A stretch of DNA of 64,000 nucleotides from Oscillospiraceae bacterium. GTDB lineage: Bacteria > Bacillota > Clostridia > Oscillospirales > Oscillospiraceae. The stretch spans positions 21,006-85,005 of the forward strand of contig WRAO01000008.1 in NCBI GenBank assembly GCA_009780175.1, in the 5' to 3' direction. Made by a program: the position numbers and the translations under genes. A model generated the notes under the pieces. It was not told where the DNA came from. It was given only the letters and a program-made list of their open reading frames with translations, and did not search any database. The stretch's first letter is position 1, and every line of letters starts with the position of its first letter. Below are positions 25,708-34,272 of this stretch, one piece after another.

Positions 25708-25923
25708 ATGAGTGACGAGTTAGAGAAGTCGGAACGGATTAAGAAGACGATTGAGTCTACGATTCTCAATGCGATTGAGACGGAGCGGCAGATCAGCGCG
25801 ATGGACACTTCCAAGCAGAAGAGCGAGTTGATCGCAAAGAATGAGCGGCGGGCGGAGGCGATGCCCGCGATGATTCGGGAGTTTAAGGAAGAAGAGGCGC
25901 GGGAAGAATTGGGGCTGGAATAG
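25708..25923 (+). CDS. tlp: Tlp-family small acid-soluble spore protein
   Basis: The 71-residue protein reads MSDELEKSERIKKTIESTIL, then AIETERQISAMDTSKQKS, then IAKNERRAEAMPAMIREFKE. The helical Asn/Glu-rich N-terminal half and the KNERRxEAMxxMxxEFKxE segment match the Tlp (thioredoxin-like SASP) pattern. Tlp is made in the developing forespore under sigma-G in Bacillus. AAAGGAGG lies eight bases before the ATG. A divergent sigma-G-type promoter pair and neighbouring YheC/D genes support a spore role. Confidence 0.75.
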   Translation: MSDELEKSERIKKTIESTILNAIETERQISAMDTSKQKSELIAKNERRAEAMPAMIREFKEEEAREELGLE

Positions 25924-25956
25924 AAATAGTTGGGGGCTAAAAGCCCCCAACTATTT
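25924..25956. terminator. Bidirectional terminator after tlp and the TRAP permease
   Basis: A 15-base perfect stem (AAATAGTTGGGGGCT and its complement) with a three-base AAA loop lies between convergent genes. Confidence 0.85.
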
Positions 25957-25973
25957 CTTACTCTGTATGAATC

Positions 25974-27962
25974 TTACGCCGCGCTGAAACCGCCGTCGTT
26001 CTTGTTGCGGATGCGCTGGGCGAAGAAGATACCGCCGATGACGATGAGGCCGACGATGTCGCTAATGAGTTCCGGGTAGATCAGGAACAGGCCTGCGCCG
26101 ATGGCGAGGAGACGTTCATACCATCGCATCGGGCAGAGGAGATAGCCTGCGAGTCCGGAGGCGAGGCCGACAATGCCGAGGAAGGCGGTGAGTGCGATTT
26201 TGAGCATTTCCAGCGGATGGGGGTCACCAATCCAGAGCATCTCGGGGTTGAAGGCGAAAATGAAGGGGACGATGAAGGCCGCGATGGCGAGCCGACTGGC
26301 GATGACGGAAGTTTTCAGCGGATCGCCGCCGGAGATGGCGGATGCGGCATAGGCGGTGAGCGCCACGGGCGGTGTGATGTCCGCCAGGATGCCGAAGTAG
26401 AACACGAACATATGCGCGGCCAAGAGGGGCAGGCCGAGTTGGACGAGGATGGGGCCTGTTACGACAGCCATGATGACGTATTTCGCGGTGGTCGGCACAC
26501 CGAGGCCGAGGAGGATAGAGGCGATCATGGTGAAAAGGAGCACGATAAAGAGGCGAATGCCTTCATTTTGGATGCCGTCCGCCATGGAGAGGAGCGAGTT
26601 GGCGAAGGTGAGGCCGAGGCCCGTCATGGTGACGACACCGACGATCATACCGGCCATGGCACAGGCGACACCTACGCCGATGACGTTGCGCGCACCATTT
26701 TCGAGTGCGCTTACGAAAGCCTTCGGCGTCAAGCGCGTGTCTTTGCTGAACATACTGACTACAATGGCGACCCCGATTGCATACAGCGCCGCGCGCGAGA
26801 TGGAGTAGCCTTGGAAAATGAAGAACACGATGGAGGCAAGCGGGAGCAGGAGATAGCCCTTCTTGAGGATCAGCGGCAAGAATTTGGGGATTTCGTCTGC
26901 CGACATGCCCGAGAGCCCGGTCTTTTTCGCTTCAAAATGTACGGCGGTCATGATGCCGGCAAAATAGAGAGCCGCGGGGATCATGGCGGCCAGGAGTATC
27001 TGGCCATAGGGAATCCCTGTGATCTCCACCATGAGGAAGGCAGCCGCGCCCATAACCGGCGGCATGATCTGCCCGCCAGTGGAAGAAGCGGCCTCAACCG
27101 CACCGGCAAAATTTTTGTCGTAGCCGATGCGCTTCATGAGAGGAATCGTGAAGGAACCTGTCGCTACGGTATTGGCTACAGAGCTGCCGGTAACGGTGCC
27201 TTGCAGAGCGGAGGCAATGACCACCACTTTCGCGGGACCACCCACAGCTCTACCGGCGATGGAATTTGCGATGTCAATGAAAAAGTTTCCAATTTTCGTC
27301 TTTTCCAGAAACGCGCCGAAGAGGATGAATAGGAAGATAAAGGTCGAGGCGACGCCGGTTGGAATACCGATGACACCTTCCGTGGTATAAAACAGATAAG
27401 TGAAAATCCGCTCTACGCGAAAGCCCGCGTGGCCGAATATGCCGGGAATCCAGTACCCGAAGTAGGCGTAGGCAAGGAAGGCTCCGACGACGATCATGAT
27501 GGGCAGACCCATCACCCGGTAGCAGGCAATGAAGAGGATGACGATTCCAATGACGGCTACAATGAAGTCCATCTGGGTATAGGTCGCCATTTGGCCTGCG
27601 ATGGCGCGGAAGTTAACTACATAATAGAAGAACGCGCCGGCGCCGGCGAATGCAAGCACCACATCGTACCAGGGGATATAGTTGACCTTCTCTTTGGCGC
27701 GCTTTCCTGCGGGATAGAGTATAAAGCTGTAGAAGAGGAGCAGGCCCACGAAGGACGCGCGGTGGATTTGCGTGGGTTGCAGCCAAAAGGTGTTGAGCGC
27801 GAGTACGACCAGCGTAAATGCGACGCAAAGCCAACGCATGATCTCCCGCGGCACACCGGAAAAGGTGCGTAGGCTCGATTCTTTTTCCGCCTCGGCCATG
27901 ATCCGCTTAGCTTCCGCCTTGCTGATCGCTTCAAATTGTTCTTGTTGATCCCGGTTTGTCAT
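25974..27962 (-). CDS. TAXI-type TRAP transporter fused permease
   Basis: The 662-residue protein has about 18 membrane helices, joining the small (DctQ-like) and large (DctM-like) TRAP subunits as usual for TAXI systems. Recognisable DctM segments are GSSVANTVATGSFTIPLMKR, EAASSTGGQIMPPVMGAAAF and GLGVPTTAKYVIMAVVTGPI. It takes up a carboxylate or similar solute with a sodium or proton gradient. It is third in the operon after the binding protein and the DUF1850 gene. Confidence 0.92.
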   Translation of the reverse strand: MTNRDQQEQFEAISKAEAKRIMAEAEKESSLRTFSGVPREIMRWLCVAFTLVVLALNTFWLQPTQIHRASFVGLLLFYSFILYPAGKRAKEKVNYIPWYDVVLAFAGAGAFFYYVVNFRAIAGQMATYTQMDFIVAVIGIVILFIACYRVMGLPIMIVVGAFLAYAYFGYWIPGIFGHAGFRVERIFTYLFYTTEGVIGIPTGVASTFIFLFILFGAFLEKTKIGNFFIDIANSIAGRAVGGPAKVVVIASALQGTVTGSSVANTVATGSFTIPLMKRIGYDKNFAGAVEAASSTGGQIMPPVMGAAAFLMVEITGIPYGQILLAAMIPAALYFAGIMTAVHFEAKKTGLSGMSADEIPKFLPLILKKGYLLLPLASIVFFIFQGYSISRAALYAIGVAIVVSMFSKDTRLTPKAFVSALENGARNVIGVGVACAMAGMIVGVVTMTGLGLTFANSLLSMADGIQNEGIRLFIVLLFTMIASILLGLGVPTTAKYVIMAVVTGPILVQLGLPLLAAHMFVFYFGILADITPPVALTAYAASAISGGDPLKTSVIASRLAIAAFIVPFIFAFNPEMLWIGDPHPLEMLKIALTAFLGIVGLASGLAGYLLCPMRWYERLLAIGAGLFLIYPELISDIVGLIVIGGIFFAQRIRNKNDGGFSAA

Positions 27963-27980
27963 GATAGGAATCCCCCCTGG

Positions 27981-28493
27981 TTATGTTGTGCGCTGTCTCT
28001 GCCAGAGATTCAGCTCTTGCACCGAAAAACGCAGTGATTGGCCCGCCTCGTCTAGACTTAGGAGCGGGACCTCACTGCCTCCGATGTGTAAGGTCAAATC
28101 GGTCGCGTGGGCGATGAGGTAGTGCAGATTGTCGATTACGCGGTCTAAGCCTTCGATGCGCATGCCGCCTTCGGGCAGGTGAATCAGGGTTTGGCCTGGT
28201 TCCAACTCCGTCGGGACGCCGGCGCCGAAGGCCTCGAACTCGAAGGCGACGAGCACGATGCGGCTGTCTCTGATCTCATAGATCTCCGCCACCGGGCTTT
28301 GGTTGACTGAGTGGATGTAGACAATGGAGAAGGTTTCACCGTCTGGTGCGGGGTGTGCGAATCGGACTCTGCCGTTGTCGGCGTTTTGCAGGACGAGGTA
28401 GGGCGTGCGCAGGCAAAATATGATAAACGTGACCGCGGTGAGCGCGGCCAAAGCCGCGCCCACCAGCAGAAAACGATTTCGCTTATTTGACAT
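27981..28493 (-). CDS. DUF1850-family protein of the TRAP operon
   Basis: The 170-residue protein has one N-terminal membrane helix and an outside beta-rich domain with FSIVYIHSVNQSPVAEIYEI and a central ELEPGQTLIHLPEGGMRI. The IxxIHSVxxxPVxExY pattern is typical of DUF1850, which almost always accompanies TAXI-TRAP genes. Its role is not known; an accessory part of the transporter is inferred. The gene lies 14 bases after the binding protein gene and 18 before the permease. Confidence 0.8.
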   Translation of the reverse strand: MSNKRNRFLLVGAALAALTAVTFIIFCLRTPYLVLQNADNGRVRFAHPAPDGETFSIVYIHSVNQSPVAEIYEIRDSRIVLVAFEFEAFGAGVPTELEPGQTLIHLPEGGMRIEGLDRVIDNLHYLIAHATDLTLHIGGSEVPLLSLDEAGQSLRFSVQELNLWQRQRTT

Positions 28494-28507
28494 GAGCTAA
28501 ACTGTCC

Positions 28508-29473
28508 TTATGACAGAGCGCCGATCTCGCGGAAGAACCGCTCTGCGCCGGGGTGGAAGGGTACGCTGACGGACTGGACAGCGTTTTCGGGGCTGATGTA
28601 TGCGCCGCGCGCGTGGCCTTGTGCGACTTCGTTCGAACGCTCGATCAGGGTGCGCACGATGTTATAGGCGATGTCGTCGTCCATGTCGGTGGAGGCGATC
28701 AGTGTGGCTTGCACGGCGACTGTGACGACGGGAGCGGTGATCCAGGTGTAGTCGCTCGAGTCTACCACGACGCGGACGTAGAAGGGATAGTCTGCGATGA
28801 GGTTGGCGATGACTGCGTCGTCCAGGCTGAGCAGACGGAGGTCACGGCCGGTGGCCAGTTCGTTGATGGCGGTGTTGGGTGTCGCCGCGGTGACGAAGAA
28901 GGCGTCGATTGTGCCGTCGCGCAGGGCGTCTGCGGATTGGCCGAAGTTTAGGTTGAACTCGTTGATGTCGTTCATCGTGAGGCCGTGGGCGGCGAGTACT
29001 TGGGTGGCGTTGGCGTTTACGCCAGAGCCGATGTCGCCGACCGATACGCGGCGGCCTGCCAGTTCATAGACGCTGTAGATGCCGGAATTTGCTTCTACGA
29101 CGATCTGGATGGTTTCGGGATAGAGGGTCATCAGGGTCGCGAGGTTGGTAACCGGGGCTGTTGCGGACCAGATGGAGGTGCCGGTGAAGGCGTAGTACAT
29201 GACATCGTTCTGGGCGAGGGCGATGTGGGCGTCTCCTCTGCCGATCTGTTGGATATTGTCTGCCGAGGCGCCGGAGGCGTTGACTGTGATTTGCATGTCT
29301 GTATGGTTATTGAGTACGCCAGCCATCGCGCCGCCGAGGGGGTAATAGGTACCTGCGGTTCCGCCGGTTGCCATGATGAGGCGGGTCTGTGTTCCGCCGC
29401 CGTTGCCGCATGCGCCAAGGATCAGGACTGCGACGAGTACAAGTGCGAGAGCTGCCATCAGTTTCTTTTTCAT
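28508..29473 (-). CDS. TAXI-family TRAP transporter solute-binding protein
   Basis: The 321-residue lipoprotein has a signal peptide ending LILGACG (Cys about 22). The TAXI core follows: IMATGGTAGTYYPLGGAMAG, SGASADNIQQIGRGDAHIAL and VSVGDIGSGVNANATQVLAA. I chose the inner Met at 29473, which follows AAAGGAGAAG; the open frame to 29602 is untranslated leader. It is the first gene of the transporter operon, with a promoter at 29510-29538. The ligand is not predictable. Confidence 0.92.
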   Translation of the reverse strand: MKKKLMAALALVLVAVLILGACGNGGGTQTRLIMATGGTAGTYYPLGGAMAGVLNNHTDMQITVNASGASADNIQQIGRGDAHIALAQNDVMYYAFTGTSIWSATAPVTNLATLMTLYPETIQIVVEANSGIYSVYELAGRRVSVGDIGSGVNANATQVLAAHGLTMNDINEFNLNFGQSADALRDGTIDAFFVTAATPNTAINELATGRDLRLLSLDDAVIANLIADYPFYVRVVVDSSDYTWITAPVVTVAVQATLIASTDMDDDIAYNIVRTLIERSNEVAQGHARGAYISPENAVQSVSVPFHPGAERFFREIGALS

Positions 29474-29509
29474 TGTGATCTTCTCCTTTAAACAATGTTC
29501 TTGAAGCAT

Positions 29510-29538
29510 ACTATAATACAGCTCACTCGAAAATGCAA
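29510..29538 (-). promoter_or_regulatory. Sigma-A promoter of the TAXI-TRAP operon
   Basis: On the minus strand, TTGCAT (29538-29533) and TATAGT (29515-29510) are 17 bases apart. Confidence 0.65.
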
Positions 29539-29625
29539 GTACTTTTTTAAAAAATTGCAAAAATTTTTTATTTCGTTCCGAAAAACTCAATTTTGGATCC
29601 AAAAAATGACGCCAGAAACGAGTTC

Positions 29626-29667
29626 ACCCCCATAAGCAAAGGCGAAACTGCCCTTACTTATGGGGGT
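29626..29667. terminator. Terminator-like inverted repeat
   Basis: ACCCCCATAAG and its perfect complement enclose a second small stem (AAGGC/GCCTT). There is no clear T run, so its use as a terminator for the deacetylase gene is uncertain. Confidence 0.4.
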
Positions 29668-29722
29668 TCTTGCGCACTCTTTGTGAAACATGGACAGAAG
29701 CGGAGTTTCTGCGTATGGCCTG

Positions 29723-30571
29723 CTATCTCAGGCCGTTGACAATCTCGCTGAAGGATTCCATGGACATATCGCGCCAGACAGTGAAGCGGTTTAGGTGAAA
29801 GGGGGCGGAATCTCTGGTGACGTAGCCGTCTACTACGGTGAAGGCCATGGTGATTCCCGCTTCTTGCAACGCGGCGATAATGGTGTCGTTATACTGCCCC
29901 AGGGGATAGGCGAAGGCGGTGTGGTTGTCGAGAAAGTCAAAGCTGCGCCGTGTGTCTGCTACGATGGCCGCGTGGGTTGCGCGGTACATGATGGTGCGGT
30001 CTTCGCCGGGGGCAAAGTCGTGCATGGCGTGGCTGTGGCTGGCGAATTCGAATACGTCTGTCGTTCTCCACATGGTGTGGGCGGCGGTCCAGGTGAGGGC
30101 GGCGTGGTCCATGGCGGGCTGATAGTCTCCGAGATATTCGATCCATTCGGTTATCATAAATACCGTGGCTCTATGGCCGAAGTGTTGGAGGATGGGGTAG
30201 GCGTAGACAAAGTTGGAGTAGTAGCCGTCGTCGAAGTGGATAAGGACGCTGTTGGGCGGGAGGGGTGTGTCGTGGTAGAGGAAGGCTTCCAGTTCGGCGT
30301 GGGTTAGGGTGTGGAAGTTGTTGTCGTAGAGGTATTGCATTTGCCGCTCGAAGTTTTCCGTGCTGATGGTCCATGCGTTATCTTGCATGGTTTGATTGTC
30401 CGCGTCTGGCAGGATGTGGTGGTATAGTAATACGGGGACGCGGAGTGCCTCCCCTTCCGCGAAAACGGCAACTGCTGGGGGTTGCGTGGTGCTGCCCAGA
30501 GAGCAGCCGCTTGTTGAGCCGATGAACAGGAGGGCGAGTAGTAAGGAGATGAACATTTTTGCTTTCCTCAT
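29723..30571 (-). CDS. Lipoprotein polysaccharide deacetylase (NodB-like)
   Basis: The 282-residue protein begins with a lipoprotein signal peptide (MRKAKMFISLLLALLFIG, then a lipobox STSGC). It carries a deacetylase domain with VPVLLYHHILPDADN, SVLIHFDDGYYSNFVYAYPI (the FDDGY Asp pair) and EFASHSHAMHDF (His motif). FAYPLGQYNDTII forms the later motif. It belongs to the group typified by extracellular polysaccharide (PNAG-like) and cell-wall deacetylases. The start at 30571 begins the signal peptide. It follows another deacetylase gene on the same strand after a terminator. Confidence 0.87.
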   Translation of the reverse strand: MRKAKMFISLLLALLFIGSTSGCSLGSTTQPPAVAVFAEGEALRVPVLLYHHILPDADNQTMQDNAWTISTENFERQMQYLYDNNFHTLTHAELEAFLYHDTPLPPNSVLIHFDDGYYSNFVYAYPILQHFGHRATVFMITEWIEYLGDYQPAMDHAALTWTAAHTMWRTTDVFEFASHSHAMHDFAPGEDRTIMYRATHAAIVADTRRSFDFLDNHTAFAYPLGQYNDTIIAALQEAGITMAFTVVDGYVTRDSAPFHLNRFTVWRDMSMESFSEIVNGLR

Positions 30572-30645
30572 GTGATCTCTTCTTTCTTTAGGATGGGTTC
30601 CTTCAAAAGCGCACGGGCGCACACTGTGCGCCCCTATTAGGATAA

Positions 30646-30676
30646 ATAGGGCGGGGGCTTATGCTCCCCGCCCTAT
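30646..30676. terminator. Hairpin terminator between the two deacetylase genes
   Basis: ATAGGGCGGGG pairs with CCCCGCCCTAT around GGCTTATGCT. It lies directly after the stop of the upstream minus-strand gene. A second palindrome (GGGCGCAC/GTGCGCCC, 30615-30633) follows. Confidence 0.6.
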
Positions 30677-30686
30677 ATGATTTTTA

Positions 30687-32090
30687 TTAGCCTTGGCGAT
30701 AGACGCGGCCCGGTTCGATGGTGCCGTAGCGTTCCATGAGGAGGTCGGTGACGGTTACGAAGGTGAAGCCGTCCGCCAGGAGCAGGTCGATGGCTTGGAT
30801 GGCGGCGTCTATGGTGGTTGGGTAAATGTCGTGCATGAGGATGATGTCGCCGGTGCGGATGCGGATGCCGGTGTGGTCGACGAAATGGCGCATGATGGCG
30901 TTGACGTTTCTCGTCTCCCAATCTCTGGTATCAACCGACCAGAGGATGATGGGCCAGCCGAACTCCGCCGAGATGGCCTGCACGGTCGAATTCTGCGCGC
31001 CGTAGGGCGGGCGCAGGAGGGTCGGCGTGACGCCGGTTACTTTGCGGATGATATCGCGACTCATGGTGAGTTCGGTTCGGATTCTGTCTGCGCCGGCACG
31101 GGAGAGGTCTGTGTGATTATAGGCGTGGGAGGCAATTTCGTGGCCTTCGTTGACCATACGGATCGCGAGTTCCGGGTTGGAGGCCACGAGCGGACCCAGG
31201 ACGAAGAAGGTCGCGGGGACGTCTCGTTCGTAGAGCGCGTCGAGCAGGCGGCGGGTGTGTGCGGGGTGCGGGCCGTCGTCGAAGGTGATTGCGATGAGGC
31301 GTTCGCCGGGCTGGCCGGCGGAGCGCAAATAGATCCAGCGGGGGCCGTCCCAGGTGGCGATTTGGAACCAGCTTCTGTCTTGTTGGAGGACGTGGACTAC
31401 TTGCGGCTGCAATCTGCCGCGTTCGGTTCCGCCCGGTTTGTCGTATAGGGCGACTTCTCTGTCTACATAGCGCATGTTGTCTCGCACGTAGATCCAGCGA
31501 TCTCCGGCGGGGGTGCTGATGAGGCCCCAGCCGTCGTCTCTGAGTTGGGTGATTTCTACGATCTGCGGGGGGAGGGTTTCTTGCCTTGGGGCTCTGAAAT
31601 CTGGGGTTAAATATGTAAGGAAGGACCAGGCCATGTGGTGTTGGATCGGCCTTGGGGGCTCGGGCCGCCATTGGACCCAGTTTTCGCCGAGCCAGGTGCC
31701 GACGCGGAGCCAGTTCCCTTCCTGTTGCAAGACCCTTGCCATCTGTGGGGCGATGGCTGCGACGGGGGCACCGTCTCTGGCGTCGTGGAGGAGGGTTCCG
31801 CTGGGGAGGAAGCGGCGGTTGTCTCTCAGGTAGACCCACCAGTTGTTTCCGTCGTGATTGCGCATGCGGGCCCAGCCGGTTCCGTTGCGATAGGTTACCT
31901 CGATCGTTTGGGCGTTGAAGGAGCCCATGATCTCTGACCGGAAATCTGGGGCGGCGTGGACTACAAAGTCCCATGGCATCTGGTGCCTGTCTTTGCCTTC
32001 CGGCACGGTGAATCCGCTTAGGGTTTGGATGAGAAGCAACACCACAAGAAGTAGTGCTCCGATCCGCAGTGTCTTCTTCAGAAACGCCAC
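30687..32090 (-). CDS. Polysaccharide deacetylase with SH3-like N-terminal repeats
   Basis: The 467-residue protein has a signal or anchor helix (residues 1-28). Residues about 35-270 hold roughly four SH3-like units marked by NNWWVYLRDNRR, ENWVQWRPE, DRWIYVRDNMRYVDR and PRWIYLRS. They probably bind the cell wall. A NodB domain follows with IAITFDDGPHPAHTRR, HEIASHAYNHTDLSR, LRPPYGAQN and IILMHD. It is thus likely a wall-targeted peptidoglycan deacetylase. The start is a GTG at 32090 with only a weak ribosome-binding site, so the exact start is uncertain. Confidence 0.87.
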   Translation of the reverse strand: MAFLKKTLRIGALLLVVLLLIQTLSGFTVPEGKDRHQMPWDFVVHAAPDFRSEIMGSFNAQTIEVTYRNGTGWARMRNHDGNNWWVYLRDNRRFLPSGTLLHDARDGAPVAAIAPQMARVLQQEGNWLRVGTWLGENWVQWRPEPPRPIQHHMAWSFLTYLTPDFRAPRQETLPPQIVEITQLRDDGWGLISTPAGDRWIYVRDNMRYVDREVALYDKPGGTERGRLQPQVVHVLQQDRSWFQIATWDGPRWIYLRSAGQPGERLIAITFDDGPHPAHTRRLLDALYERDVPATFFVLGPLVASNPELAIRMVNEGHEIASHAYNHTDLSRAGADRIRTELTMSRDIIRKVTGVTPTLLRPPYGAQNSTVQAISAEFGWPIILWSVDTRDWETRNVNAIMRHFVDHTGIRIRTGDIILMHDIYPTTIDAAIQAIDLLLADGFTFVTVTDLLMERYGTIEPGRVYRQG

Positions 32091-32174
32091 CCCCGTTCAA
32101 TACTATACTGGAAGAAATTATAGCAGTTCAACAAGGTTTCGTCAAGATTCTCCTGCGTTTTACACACACTGACA

Positions 32175-32214
32175 AAAACCTGCCGCACGGCAATTACGCC
32201 GCGCGGCAGGTTTT
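32175..32214. terminator. Terminator after the cDPG-synthetase-like gene
   Basis: AAAACCTGCCGC pairs with GCGGCAGGTTTT. A and T runs lie on both sides, so it can act on the minus-strand gene that ends at 32234. Confidence 0.8.
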
Positions 32215-32233
32215 TTTATGTTTTGATCCGGTT

Positions 32234-33565
32234 CTACAGGTTGTGCTCTTTTACGAAGGCGTCGATCACATCGTTGAGGTCGGGTCTGCCGATCTCTTGG
32301 AGAGCGTAGGTTACCCGTGTGCTCGGCTGCTCCATTTTGACGATTCTGGCCAGGTCGATCGGGGTGGCGACGATGATCGCGTCGCAGGGGGTGTTTTTGA
32401 TGGTGGCTTCGAGGTCTTTGATCTGTTGCTCACCGTAGCCCATGGCGGGCAGGACTGCGCCGATGTCTGGGTAGATTTCAAAGGTTTCGGCGAGTTTGCC
32501 GACGGCGTAGGGGCGCGGGTCGATGATCTCAGCGGCTCCGAAACGGTGGGCGGCGACGACGCCTGCGCCGATCTTCATGTTGCCGTGGGTGAGGGTTGGG
32601 CCGTCTTCGATGACGAGGACGCGCTTGCCTTTGATGAGTTCGGGCGCGTCTGCCTTGATGGTGGAGGCCGCGTCGATGACAGTTGCGTCGGGGTTGAGTT
32701 TGGTCACATTGTGGCGGACGGTTTGGATGTTTGCGAAGTCCGCGCTGTCGATCTTGTTGATGACGACGACATCGGCGATGCGCAGGGTGACTTCGCCGGG
32801 GTAGTAGCTGCACTCATGGCCGGGGCGGTGCGGGTCTACTACGGTGACCATGAGATCTGGCTCGTAGAAGGGGAAGTCGTTGTTGCCGCCGTCCCAGAGG
32901 ATGACGTCACAGCCGGCGGGGTCGTTTTCTACTTGATTGAGGATATCCTGATAATCTACGCCCGCATAGATGACGTTGCCGCGGGTGATGTGGGGTTCGT
33001 ATTCTTCCATCTCTTCGATGGTGCAATTGTGTTTTTTCAGGTCGTCCAGGGAGGCGAAGCGTTGGACTCTTTGCTCGTTCAGGTCGCCGTATGGCATGGG
33101 ATGGCGCACGGCGATGACTTTGAGGCCTCTCTCTTTGAGGATCTCGGAGATTTTTGTGGTGGTCTGGCTTTTGCCGCAGCCGGTGCGGATCGCGCCGACG
33201 GCGATGACGGGTTTTTTACTTTTCAGCATGGTTTGTTTCGGGCCGAGCAGGATGAACCCGGCACCGGCGGCGTTGACTCTTGCGCCGACACCCATGACAT
33301 GGGCATAGTTTACGTCGCTATAGGAGAAGACGCAGGCGTCTGCTCCGTATTTTCCGATGATGGCTTCCAGTTCCTCTTCCGCGTAGATGGGGATGCCGTT
33401 GGGATAGAGGTCTCCGGCGAGTTCTTTGGGGTAGGTGCGGTCTGCGATGTCCGGAATTTGCGCGGCGGTGAACGCGACCACTTCGTAGTTTGCGTTGCCT
33501 CTGAAATAGGTGTTGAAATTGTGGAAGTCTCTGCCTGCGGCGCCGATGATGATGATTTTCTTCAT
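32234..33565 (-). CDS. Cyclic 2,3-diphosphoglycerate synthetase-like GTPase
   Basis: The 443-residue protein has an N-terminal Rossmann fold (MKKIIIIGAAGRDFHNFNTY) and a P-loop (VGAIRTGCGKSQTTTKIS, near residues 127-144). Further motifs are ILWDGGNNDFPFY and the GTPase-like DVVVINKIDSAD. This domain order is that of predicted GTPases related to archaeal cyclic 2,3-diphosphoglycerate synthetase. In bacteria such proteins are often annotated by that name, but their reaction is not settled. GGAAGGGG precedes the start at 33565. The gene stands alone. Confidence 0.8.
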   Translation of the reverse strand: MKKIIIIGAAGRDFHNFNTYFRGNANYEVVAFTAAQIPDIADRTYPKELAGDLYPNGIPIYAEEELEAIIGKYGADACVFSYSDVNYAHVMGVGARVNAAGAGFILLGPKQTMLKSKKPVIAVGAIRTGCGKSQTTTKISEILKERGLKVIAVRHPMPYGDLNEQRVQRFASLDDLKKHNCTIEEMEEYEPHITRGNVIYAGVDYQDILNQVENDPAGCDVILWDGGNNDFPFYEPDLMVTVVDPHRPGHECSYYPGEVTLRIADVVVINKIDSADFANIQTVRHNVTKLNPDATVIDAASTIKADAPELIKGKRVLVIEDGPTLTHGNMKIGAGVVAAHRFGAAEIIDPRPYAVGKLAETFEIYPDIGAVLPAMGYGEQQIKDLEATIKNTPCDAIIVATPIDLARIVKMEQPSTRVTYALQEIGRPDLNDVIDAFVKEHNL

Positions 33566-33673
33566 TGTGATCCCCTTCCTTGGTATACATATGACTGTAT
33601 TATTATACAACATGGGACGATGTCTCGCAAGACTTTGTTTGAGTTGTTTCATACTATTTTCTTTGTTATTTTC

Positions 33674-33923
33674 TTATGAGCCTACAGCTCACTGCGCTCG
33701 TTTCGCCGAGGGCGACCTACTTTTTGCTTCGCCAAAAAGTAGGCAAAAAGGCGATTCAAGAGAAGCCGAATGGTTTCTCTTGAAAATCTCTTCCTTTTGA
33801 CTTGTATGCACAGCAAAACAGAACATCACAGCTTCCGCCTCGCCCGGTGGAAGGGGGTGCCATGCGAAAAAATCACCGCACATTCGTCTCGTGCAACGAG
33901 CATTGCGAGCCGCAGGCTCATAA
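33674..33923 (+). repeat. Dispersed palindromic element, copy 2, with terminal inverted repeats
   Basis: The ends match as imperfect inverted repeats: TTATGAGCCTACAGCTC on the left and, complemented on the right, TTATGAGCCTGCGGCTC, each continuing into a GCTCG motif. Inside are the two core hairpins seen in copies 1 and 4 (CTACTTTTT/AAAAAGTAG, then CAAGAGAAGCC/GGTTTCTCTTG). With no coding content it behaves as a MITE of about 250 bases. Confidence 0.65.
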
Positions 33924-33998
33924 AATAGAACTACATAGCAAAGAATAGCAACGACCTCCTTTGGAAAGCATAAGCCAAAAAGAGGAGCGTGACGACAC

Positions 33999-34235
33999 AT
34001 GACACAACCCTTCATCGGCATGGGCAAAGCCCCAGACGGCATCGACCTACCGCTTGGTTTCTCTATGGGCCTCTCTATGCACCCAAGGGCCGCCGAAACC
34101 TTTGGTAAAATGAGCACAGACGAGAAATGGGCCGCTATCCGTTATGTCCAGTCCGGCACTTCCGGCGAAGAGGCCAAGCGCCGGATCGAAGGCGCGATCC
34201 GGCAGATGGAGATCGGCCAAACGAGGCTTTCCTAA
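33999..34235 (+). CDS. Small conserved-looking protein of unknown function
   Basis: The 78-residue protein begins MTQPFIGMGKAPDGIDLPLG, has SMHPRAAETFGKMSTDEK in the middle and ends with a helical AKRRIEGAIRQMEIGQTRLS. GAGGAGCG precedes the ATG and a clean terminator follows. I do not recognise a named family. It stands alone between a repeat element and the convergent spoIIIA operon, so a spore link is only a guess. Confidence 0.6.
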   Translation: MTQPFIGMGKAPDGIDLPLGFSMGLSMHPRAAETFGKMSTDEKWAAIRYVQSGTSGEEAKRRIEGAIRQMEIGQTRLS

Positions 34236-34239
34236 CAGA

Positions 34240-34270
34240 AAATCCCCCGCCGATTGGCGGGGGATTTCTT
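34240..34270. terminator. Terminator between the small protein and spoIIIA
   Basis: AAATCCCCCGCC pairs with GGCGGGGGATTT around GATT, between convergent genes. Confidence 0.85.
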
Positions 34271-34272
34271 GC

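Noticed and set aside
26217..27332. 371-codon plus-strand frame opposite the TRAP permease
   Set aside because: It is rich in Gly, Asp, Glu and His, as expected from the reverse of a hydrophobic gene, and has no domain.
32054..33679. 541-codon plus-strand frame opposite the GTPase gene
   Set aside because: It is antisense to a protein with clear nucleotide-binding motifs and has no ribosome-binding site.
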